Part shown: piece after piece, positions 1-4,646 of the stretch | How the letters are laid out: each line of letters starts with the position of its first letter | Position numbering within the stretch: position 1 is the first letter of the stretch | Assembly (NCBI GenBank): GCA_964446865.1 | Contig: CAYURD010000164.1 | Location: forward strand, 1 to 5,899 | Origin: Glaciecola sp964446865 | GTDB taxonomy: Bacteria; Pseudomonadota; Gammaproteobacteria; Enterobacterales; Alteromonadaceae | Length of the DNA: 5,899 nucleotides | Reading direction: 5' to 3' | Position numbers and translations under genes: made by a program | The notes under the pieces: generated by a model | What the model saw: only the letters and a program-made list of their open reading frames with translations | Databases searched by the model: none | Told to the model about the DNA's origin: nothing

Positions 1-267
1 ATAAAAGGCAAAGAGAATTTTATCCTACACGAAGCAGACTACACACAAACGAGATTAGCCGTTTGGTTTGGCAATGAAGCAAGAGGTATTAGTGACAAGG
101 TTGTCGCTAAAAGCGCATTTTGCGTCTCTATACCGATGTTTGGCATGATTGAGAGTTTAAATTTAGCAACAACGAGCGGCATAGTTTTGTATGAAGTCAC
201 CAAACAAAGACGTGAATATCAGTCAAAATACAAACGAGCTAATCACAATAAACCTATTAACACCTAA
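1..267 (+). CDS. TrmH/SpoU-family RNA 2'-O-ribose methyltransferase, C-terminal part (5' end outside window)
   Basis: This is an open frame from the first base of the window to a TAA stop, giving the last 88 residues of a protein whose start lies upstream. It carries the two C-terminal signature motifs of SPOUT-class (SpoU/TrmH) enzymes, which transfer a methyl group from S-adenosylmethionine to a ribose 2'-OH in tRNA or rRNA. Motif 2 is FGNEARGIS (about residues 23-31). Motif 3 is IPMFGMIESLNLATTSG (about 44-60), followed by IVLYE, and together they form the trefoil-knot cofactor site. The tail after the knot is short and basic (KQRREYQSKYKRANH). It lacks the long C-terminal extension of E. 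coli TrmH, so I do not assign the Gm18 enzyme specifically and the target nucleotide is unknown. The gene converges on the hypothetical gene at 291-794 with 23 bp between the stops, and I see no clear terminator in that gap. Confidence 0.9.
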   Translation: MKGKENFILHEADYTQTRLAVWFGNEARGISDKVVAKSAFCVSIPMFGMIESLNLATTSGIVLYEVTKQRREYQSKYKRANHNKPINT

Positions 268-290
268 GCTAGGCATCCATTCGAGCAGTT

Positions 291-794
291 TCAATACCCG
301 ATAATGGAGTTCACGAAAAACCATATTAATAGACCAACAAGTGTTAAACCAAATAATGTTGTTAGCCAAACATTATCTTTATCAGTGTCAACTCTATCGG
401 TATCACGTTCGTTTAACATCTTTTCGATGTGAGTTGTTCTAGCATCGCCACTTAGCACATCACGGATATAGTCGAAAACACTAAATACGATAGTTGACAG
501 TAAACTTCCACTCAAACAAAGTTTAATCCATGTAATACGTTCACTAAAAATTCCTGAGTACCAAGTTTGCTCGGATAGTAATATAGTGTTTTCAATGATT
601 GCTTCTCGACCAAGCGAAGACAAAAAGTCTACGATTAATATTACGACAAAAAGAAAAGCGGTAAAATTTATAGCACCTAAAATATGAAGTAGCAAACCAG
701 ATAGTTCTTTACCACTTACCCGCTCAACAAGGCGAACAAGCATGCATTTTTTCAAATATTTATGAGACTTAAATAGTATTTTATTATTGAACAT
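291..794 (-). CDS. Hypothetical three-helix membrane protein (167 aa), family not recognised
   Basis: I do not recognise this protein. From the preferred start it has 167 residues, with three strongly hydrophobic stretches at about 38-58, 88-107 and 143-163, so it is probably an inner-membrane protein. The N-terminus is rich in Lys/Arg (residues 5-25), which by the positive-inside rule would place it in the cytoplasm. The loop between helices 2 and 3 (about 108-141) is highly charged (Asp/Arg/Glu) and would be on the same side as the C-terminal end of helix 2. The start at 794 is chosen because GGAG lies 6 bases upstream. An in-frame GTG at 845 would add 17 residues but has no such site. Hand-counted GC over 301-780 is about 34%, clearly lower than the neighbouring genes, which suggests transfer or relaxed composition. 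It follows the tRNA-Leu terminator, so it probably needs its own promoter; none is convincing. It could also be a decaying or lineage-specific gene. Confidence 0.6.
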   Translation of the reverse strand: MFNNKILFKSHKYLKKCMLVRLVERVSGKELSGLLLHILGAINFTAFLFVVILIVDFLSSLGREAIIENTILLSEQTWYSGIFSERITWIKLCLSGSLLSTIVFSVFDYIRDVLSGDARTTHIEKMLNERDTDRVDTDKDNVWLTTLFGLTLVGLLIWFFVNSIIGY

Positions 795-800
795 ATGCAT

Positions 801-804
801 CTCC
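801..804 (-). promoter_or_regulatory. Shine-Dalgarno site deciding the start of the hypothetical membrane protein
   Basis: Read on the minus strand this is GGAG, followed by 6 bases (which include another in-frame ATG at 800) and then the ATG at 794. The spacing suits the 794 ATG. The ATG at 800 abuts the site directly and is too close, and the GTG at 845 has no purine-rich site in front of it. Confidence 0.55.
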
Positions 805-850
805 AAAATAGTCTCGTCTACTTTTCTCGTTCGATCACGAACCACTTAAG

Positions 851-884
851 AAAAAAAAGGGCTAAGTCACTGACTTAGCCCTTT
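851..884 (-). terminator. Rho-independent terminator of the tRNA-Leu / secG transcript
   Basis: On the minus strand a perfect 13-bp stem (AAAGGGCTAAGTC paired with GACTTAGCCCTTT, at 872-884 and 856-868) encloses a 3-base loop (869-871) and runs into a stretch of T residues (855-851, then CTT). The stem begins only 4 bases after the encoded CCA of the tRNA. It therefore ends the secG-tRNA transcript and separates it from the hypothetical gene downstream. The stem is symmetrical, but in the plus direction it is followed only by GATTT, a poor T-tract, so I assign it to the minus strand. Confidence 0.92.
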
Positions 885-888
885 GATT

Positions 889-975
889 TGGTGCGGAAAG
901 CGGGACTTGAACCCGCACGTCTGTTAAGACACCAGCCCCTCAAGCTGGCGTGTCTACCAATTCCACCACTTCCGC
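889..975 (-). tRNA. leuU: tRNA-Leu, anticodon GAG, with encoded CCA
   Basis: This is an 87-base class II (long variable arm) tRNA gene. The acceptor stem pairs GCGGAAG with TTTCCGC (one G-T wobble), followed by discriminator A and genomic CCA. The anticodon stem CCAGC/GCTGG holds the loop TTGAGGG, giving anticodon GAG, which reads CUC and CUU leucine codons. The T arm is GCGGG-TTCAAGT-CCCGC, and the variable arm forms a short stem around TTAA. In E. coli the same isoacceptor gene, leuU, also sits directly after secG, which supports the assignment. It starts 16 bases after the secG stop, so it is almost certainly cut out of a secG-containing transcript by RNase processing. A terminator follows within 4 bases, leaving a very short 3' trailer before the hairpin. 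Confidence 0.97.
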
Positions 976-991
976 AAAAGTTGTTTAAGTA

Positions 992-1396
992 TTACTGAGG
1001 GTTGCCGTCTGTTTCTGGCTCACCTTGTGGTGCATTTTCTGCGGCTTCTGCTGCTGCTTCTTCAACAATAACAGGAAACTCATCCGATGATATTGAGCCT
1101 AAGGCCGGTGTTTCAGGGTCAACCACTGGCGCGATGGTTTCGAATTCGTCAACTTGTTGATTTTCGCTTGATGTAATACCACCAATGACCAAGCTAACTG
1201 CAAAAAATAACGTCGCTAGTATAGCAGTAGTGCGCGTCATAAAATTACCAGAGCCGCTAGAACCAAAGATGGTGTTAGAGCCACCCGCACCAAACGATGC
1301 ACCCATATCGGCACCTTTACCTTGTTGGATCAACACCATAAATACTAAGGCGACGGCAACAATCAAGTAAACCACTAATAAAACTTGGTATAACAT
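992..1396 (-). CDS. secG: SecG, protein-export membrane subunit of the SecYEG translocon
   Basis: SecG is the small inner-membrane subunit that stimulates SecA-driven protein export through SecYE. The 134 residues show two membrane helices (about 3-23 and 55-74). Between them is the conserved cytoplasmic loop GKGADMGASFGAG (26-38), SNTIFGSSGSGNF (40-52) and MTRTTA (53-58), which is diagnostic for the family. After the second helix comes an acidic Ala/Glu/Pro-rich tail (about 78-134), which makes the protein longer than the roughly 110 residues of E. coli SecG. Such low-complexity tails vary between species, and I see no further motif in it. The ATG at 1396 has a strong AGAGGAA site whose first base is the last base of the tpiA stop codon, so translation of the two genes is probably coupled. 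The tRNA-Leu gene follows 16 bases downstream in the same run. Confidence 0.97.
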   Translation of the reverse strand: MLYQVLLVVYLIVAVALVFMVLIQQGKGADMGASFGAGGSNTIFGSSGSGNFMTRTTAILATLFFAVSLVIGGITSSENQQVDEFETIAPVVDPETPALGSISSDEFPVIVEEAAAEAAENAPQGEPETDGNPQ

Positions 1397-1400
1397 AAAA

Positions 1401-1407
1401 TTCCTCT
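1401..1407 (-). promoter_or_regulatory. secG ribosome-binding site overlapping the tpiA stop codon
   Basis: On the minus strand the sequence reads TAAGAGGAA and then, after four T residues, ATG. The A at 1407 is both the last base of the tpiA TAA and the first of the AGAGGAA Shine-Dalgarno site. A ribosome ending tpiA would thus stop on the secG initiation site, which favours coupled translation. Confidence 0.75.
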
Positions 1408-2141
1408 TATTTTGCCGCGTTACAAATCGCGGAAAAATCTTCTATTTTAAGACTAGCGCCACCAATTAGACCGCCGTCGATATCTTCTTTCGCAAATAAG
1501 GCATCGGCATTACCTGCGTTTACGCTGCCGCCATACAACAAGCGTGTTTGGCTAGCATTTGTATTCCACTTTATGATTTCACTGCGTATAAACTGATGCA
1601 CATCTTGCGCTTGCTCGGGTGATGCTGTTTTACCCGTGCCAATAGCCCAAATGGGTTCATAAGCGATAACACAGTTATCTAAAAATTCTTTTCCACACAA
1701 ATCAAATACGGCTTGCAATTGCTCAAGAACATAAGCGTTTTGTTGCTCAGCTTCACGCACTTCTAAAGGTTCACCAATACATAGTATGGGCGTTAAGCCA
1801 CCTTTCAATACGCTTTGCACTTTTTGAGCAACCAATTCGTTTGACTCATTATGGTCTTGTCTGCGCTCTGAATGTCCAACAATGACATATTCTACGCCAA
1901 GCTCAGCTAACATCGAAGTCGATACGTCACCCGTATGAGCACCCGATTCGAATACGCTGCAGTCTTGCGCGCCCAATACATAATCGCCCTTACCTGCCGC
2001 TGACAAATAGGGTGAAGGAACACAAAGTACGGTGTCTAAAGCGCCCGAAGCATCAAGCTGCTTAATAAATGTACTCACTAAAGCTAACGAGCCGTTCATC
2101 TTCCAGTTACCAGCAACCATTGGTTTACGAGTGTTTGTCAT
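1407..2141 (-). CDS. tpiA: Triose-phosphate isomerase
   Basis: This cytoplasmic glycolytic and gluconeogenic enzyme interconverts dihydroxyacetone phosphate and glyceraldehyde 3-phosphate. All active-site elements of the TIM barrel are present, numbered from the start at 2141: Asn12 and Lys14 in GNWKMNG, the electrophile His90 in IVGHSERR, the catalytic base Glu162 in AYEPIWAIGTGKT with the mobile loop 6 after it, and the phosphate-binding YGGSVN (203-208) and GGLIGGASL. The length of 244 aa is slightly short but within the family range. An in-frame ATG at 2153 would add 4 residues (248 aa). I prefer 2141 because GGAAA lies 5 bases upstream of it while 2153 has no purine-rich site. The gene stands between glmM and secG, whereas E. 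coli has tpiA elsewhere and glmM directly before secG. It ends 10 bases before the secG start. Confidence 0.97.
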   Translation of the reverse strand: MTNTRKPMVAGNWKMNGSLALVSTFIKQLDASGALDTVLCVPSPYLSAAGKGDYVLGAQDCSVFESGAHTGDVSTSMLAELGVEYVIVGHSERRQDHNESNELVAQKVQSVLKGGLTPILCIGEPLEVREAEQQNAYVLEQLQAVFDLCGKEFLDNCVIAYEPIWAIGTGKTASPEQAQDVHQFIRSEIIKWNTNASQTRLLYGGSVNAGNADALFAKEDIDGGLIGGASLKIEDFSAICNAAK

Positions 2142-2146
2142 GTGAA

Positions 2147-2151
2147 TTTCC
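2147..2151 (-). promoter_or_regulatory. Ribosome-binding site favouring the 2141 start of tpiA
   Basis: On the minus strand GGAAA is followed by a 5-base spacer and the ATG at 2141. The G at 2151 is also the third base of the alternative upstream ATG (2153-2151), which itself has only an AT-rich leader. The site is weak but is the better of the two. Confidence 0.45.
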
Positions 2152-2238
2152 ATTTAATATAGCTATTTAATAAAATAGACAGCAATTAGCATAAAACACG
2201 CACTTTAAAGCGGCGGTGATATTAACTAACCGTGTCCA

Positions 2239-2244
2239 ATTATA
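2239..2244 (-). promoter_or_regulatory. Possible -10 element of an internal promoter for tpiA-secG-tRNA-Leu
   Basis: The gap between glmM and tpiA (2142-2271) has no gene but contains a perfect minus-strand TATAAT, 28 bases after the glmM stop and about 98 bases before the preferred tpiA start. The support is limited: no good -35 hexamer lies 16-18 bases upstream, where the sequence is only a T-run (CATTTTTG), and the extended TGn motif is absent. It could give the distal genes transcription independent of glmM, but a chance TATAAT in AT-rich DNA is a real alternative. Confidence 0.28.
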
Positions 2245-2271
2245 CAAGCGCAAAGCAGACAAAAATGGCCT

Positions 2272-3612
2272 TTATCCTGCTTTTTTTACTTCCTCGGCGA
2301 TATACTCTGCCCATTTGTCAGAATCTTTTTCTGACTTAGCCTCAACCATTACTCTTATTAATGGCTCAGTACCACTTTTTCTGAGTAATACTCGGCCTGA
2401 GTCGCCCATGGCATCTTCGGCTTTTTTCACCGCCTTAACCACGTCCTTATGATTTACTGGGTCTTTGTTGGGATCTTTAAATTTAACATTGATAAGTCGT
2501 TGAGGAAACTTCGTGAAACCTGAGTTTAAAGCGCTTAACCCAAGATTTGCGCGTAACATCGCCCCTAACACTTGCAAGCCAGCAATGATGCCGTCCCCTG
2601 TTGACGCATAATTTAGGTTGAGTACATGGCCAGAATTTTCGCCGCCAATACACCATTCTTTTTTAAGCAATAGCTCCATCACATATCGGTCGCCTACATC
2701 TGCTCTTTCAAATGGTACACCCAATTGTTCTAAGGCTTGTTGCATCCCCAAATTTGACATTTTTGTGCCAACAACGCCACCTTTGAGCTTGCCTGCACGC
2801 AGAGCGTCGCGAGCAATAATATATATAATTTGATCGCCGTCTAATATACCGCCATTTTCGTCTACCAGCATAATGCGGTCGCCATCGCCATCAAGCGCAA
2901 AACCTAGGTCAGCTTTATGCTTTTTGACAGCATCAACAGTGGCTCGCAGTGAGGTTGCGCCTACCTTATGGTTAATGTTTAATCCGTCTGGCGCTGTACC
3001 AATCTCAATAACAGTCGCGCCCAATTCACTCAATACATTTGGCGCAATGTGATAAGTTGCCCCATGTGCACAATCAACCACAATTTTGAGCCCTGCTAAT
3101 GAAAGCTCAGACGGAAATGTTCCCTTGCAGTATTCAATGTAACGACCGGCAGCATCATTAATACGACTGGCTTTGCCCAGTTTATCTGACTCTACACAGG
3201 TCATGGGCTGAAGCATCTGATTTTCAATCGCTAATTCAATGTCGTCGTCCAATTTATGACCTGTAGACGAAAAGAACTTAATGCCATTGTCATAATAAGG
3301 ATTATGTGAAGCAGATATAACAATACCCGCTTCAGACCGGAAAGTTTTAGTCAAATACGCAATAGCGGGGGTTGGCATAGGACCCAATAAACCAATGTTT
3401 ATACCAGCAGCCGACAAACCAGCCTCAAGTGCTGATTCAAGCATGTAACCACTTATGCGTGTATCTTTGCCAATAAGCACTTTATTTGTGCCTCGACCGG
3501 CTAACACTTTGCCTGCTGCCCACCCTAACTTGGTGACAAATTCTGGATTGATTACACTTTCACCCACACGACCACGAATACCGTCGGTACCAAAATACTT
3601 TCTTTGTGACAT
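2272..3612 (-). CDS. glmM: Phosphoglucosamine mutase
   Basis: GlmM converts glucosamine 6-phosphate to glucosamine 1-phosphate, the step before GlmU makes UDP-GlcNAc for peptidoglycan and lipopolysaccharide. The 446-residue protein has the full four-domain alpha-D-phosphohexomutase layout and the usual family length. The N-terminal FGTDGIRGRV (7-16) is followed by the active-site serine Ser102 in ISASHNP (99-105), which must be phosphorylated for activity. Further on are the metal-binding loop DGDGDR (241-246), the sugar-binding loop GGENSGH (323-329) and the C-terminal phosphate-binding RKSGTEPLIR (411-420). All key residues are intact. The ATG at 3612 has AAGGA 6 bases upstream, and the folP stop is 13 bases away, so the two genes are clearly cotranscribed, as in E. 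coli. A gap of 130 bp separates it from tpiA downstream. Confidence 0.98.
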   Translation of the reverse strand: MSQRKYFGTDGIRGRVGESVINPEFVTKLGWAAGKVLAGRGTNKVLIGKDTRISGYMLESALEAGLSAAGINIGLLGPMPTPAIAYLTKTFRSEAGIVISASHNPYYDNGIKFFSSTGHKLDDDIELAIENQMLQPMTCVESDKLGKASRINDAAGRYIEYCKGTFPSELSLAGLKIVVDCAHGATYHIAPNVLSELGATVIEIGTAPDGLNINHKVGATSLRATVDAVKKHKADLGFALDGDGDRIMLVDENGGILDGDQIIYIIARDALRAGKLKGGVVGTKMSNLGMQQALEQLGVPFERADVGDRYVMELLLKKEWCIGGENSGHVLNLNYASTGDGIIAGLQVLGAMLRANLGLSALNSGFTKFPQRLINVKFKDPNKDPVNHKDVVKAVKKAEDAMGDSGRVLLRKSGTEPLIRVMVEAKSEKDSDKWAEYIAEEVKKAG

Positions 3613-3625
3613 TAACTGTCCTTGG

Positions 3626-4465
3626 TTAATCTACTGTGTTTAGTTTATCGACGATTTTCATTGCATCTATAATCGCCTCAACATCATGGACGCGTATTAT
3701 ACTTGCACCAGACATTGCTGCAACCGTACTAGTGGCAATATCGCCTGCTAGCCGTTGGTCAACGTCCTTTTCTAATAGCGTGCCAATCATTGATTTACGC
3801 GACATACCGGCCAATACAGGCAAGTCAAATTGCGTAAAGTGCATAAGTCCTTTTAACATTTGATAGTTATGATCAATGCTTTTGCCAAAGCCAAAACCAG
3901 GATCAAGAAGAATTTGTTGATATTTGAAGCCTGCATGTGTCAAACGTTCAATTTGCAACCTAAAAAATTCAATCACTTCATCAACTACTGACGCATAGCT
4001 TGGGGCATTTTGCATGTCTTGTGGGGTACCTTGCATATGCATAATACAACTTGGAATATTTTTTTCTTGAGCAAATTTTGCGGCAGTTTCAAGTGCGTTT
4101 GGTAAGCTAAGTGCCCTAACGTCGTTTATCATCGACGCGCCAGCATTCACCGCTTCAATCATCACCTCAGGCTTAGAGGTGTCTACCGACACAATGACAT
4201 CAACTTGCTTTGAAACGGCTTCAATAACAGGAATTACGCGGTCTAGCTCTTCGTTTATGCTTACTTCACTCGCACCCGGACGTGTAGATTCTCCACCAAC
4301 ATCAACAAAGCTTGCACCTTGTTCAGTCATAAGAGACGCTTGTTCGACTGCTTTGTTAAGTGAAGTAAATCGCCCGCCATCGGAGAATGAGTCTGGGGTT
4401 ACGTTGAGTATCCCCATTACTTTGGGGCTGTTAAAGACGACTTGGCGATCTCTAAACCACATCAT
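3626..4465 (-). CDS. folP: Dihydropteroate synthase
   Basis: FolP condenses p-aminobenzoate with 6-hydroxymethyl-7,8-dihydropterin diphosphate to make dihydropteroate in folate synthesis, and it is the target of sulfonamides. The 279-residue cytoplasmic TIM barrel shows the family motifs in order: MGILNVTPDSFSDGG (17-31), DVGGESTRPGA (55-65), SVDTSKP with Asp95, INDVRAL (113-119), IMHMQGTPQDMQ (141-152), LDPGFGFGKS (187-196), GMSRKS (220-225, with the conserved Ser-Arg-Lys) and the C-terminal IRVHDV (257-262). No key residue is missing, and I see no sign that it is a horizontally acquired sul-type enzyme. The ATG at 4465 has AGGA 7 bases upstream. A second ATG at 4462 is directly adjacent and would shorten it by one residue. 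The start region lies in a small hairpin. The preceding ftsH is separated from it by a terminator, and glmM follows after 13 bases. Confidence 0.98.
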   Translation of the reverse strand: MMWFRDRQVVFNSPKVMGILNVTPDSFSDGGRFTSLNKAVEQASLMTEQGASFVDVGGESTRPGASEVSINEELDRVIPVIEAVSKQVDVIVSVDTSKPEVMIEAVNAGASMINDVRALSLPNALETAAKFAQEKNIPSCIMHMQGTPQDMQNAPSYASVVDEVIEFFRLQIERLTHAGFKYQQILLDPGFGFGKSIDHNYQMLKGLMHFTQFDLPVLAGMSRKSMIGTLLEKDVDQRLAGDIATSTVAAMSGASIIRVHDVEAIIDAMKIVDKLNTVD

Positions 4466-4478
4466 AGGACTTTCCTAT
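4464..4478 (-). promoter_or_regulatory. Hairpin covering the folP ribosome-binding site and start codon
   Basis: On the minus strand ATAGGA (4478-4473) and TCCTAT (4469-4464) form a perfect 6-bp stem with the 3-base loop AAG. The left arm contains the AGGA Shine-Dalgarno core, and the right arm contains the A and T of the first ATG. Folding would hide the initiation site. A second copy of TCCTAT lies upstream at 4512-4507 and could compete for the left arm. The pairing is seen directly; any regulatory effect is inference, and a 6-bp stem is only modestly stable. Confidence 0.4.
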
Positions 4479-4557
4479 TCATTGTTCTGAAATCGGATAA
4501 TACCCTATAGGACAGAAAAAATATGCTTAATTACAAATATTTTACAAAATGCGGTGG
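4479..4557 (-). promoter_or_regulatory. AT-rich folP leader, probable promoter region
   Basis: This stretch lies between the ftsH terminator and the folP initiation site and has no coding content. Because the terminator should stop ftsH transcripts, folP probably needs a promoter here. The region is very AT-rich. The best pair I can find on the minus strand is TTGTAA (4548-4543) with CATATT (4526-4521) 16 bases away, each a 4-of-6 or so match; TATTAT near 4503-4498 is another possible -10. Neither is strong, so I propose the region and not a defined start site. An 8-bp palindrome CCTATAGG is at 4504-4511. Confidence 0.35.
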
Positions 4558-4593
4558 AAAAAACGAACAACACCGACTTGCGCCGGTGCTGTT
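4558..4593 (-). terminator. Rho-independent terminator of ftsH
   Basis: On the minus strand AACAGCACCG (4593-4584) pairs with CGGTGTTGTT (4575-4566) around an 8-base loop, and the stem is followed by CG and six T residues (4563-4558). One position is a G-U wobble that pairs only in the minus-strand RNA; on the plus strand it would be an A-C mismatch. Stem and T-run therefore both point to termination of ftsH transcription, 53 bases after its stop codon. Confidence 0.9.
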
Positions 4594-4646
4594 TATGGTC
4601 TACCAAAAGGTATTGAGGAAGACAGATTTAAGCGTTTGATTGTCGC

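Noticed and set aside
1..267. A functional link between the TrmH-like enzyme and the adjacent tRNA-Leu
   Set aside because: The genes are on opposite strands and separated by another gene; proximity alone is no evidence that this tRNA is the substrate.
829..842. Small inverted repeat GTTCG-ATCA-CGAAC as a possible operator
   Set aside because: It has only 5 bp per arm, no recognisable regulator motif and no convincing promoter nearby; it is easily chance.
795..845. In-frame GTG at 845 as the start of the hypothetical membrane protein (17 more residues)
   Set aside because: No purine-rich ribosome-binding site precedes it and it begins just after the T-tract of the tRNA terminator; the ATG at 794 has GGAG at ideal spacing.
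1185..1370. Open frame on the plus strand across secG
   Set aside because: It lies wholly antisense to the unmistakable secG coding sequence and has no family features; it is a shadow frame. The other plus-strand frames across tpiA, glmM, folP and ftsH are rejected for the same reason.
2216..2452. Plus-strand frame beginning in the glmM-tpiA gap
   Set aside because: Most of it is antisense to the conserved C-terminal end of glmM, and it shows no ribosome-binding site or recognisable motif.
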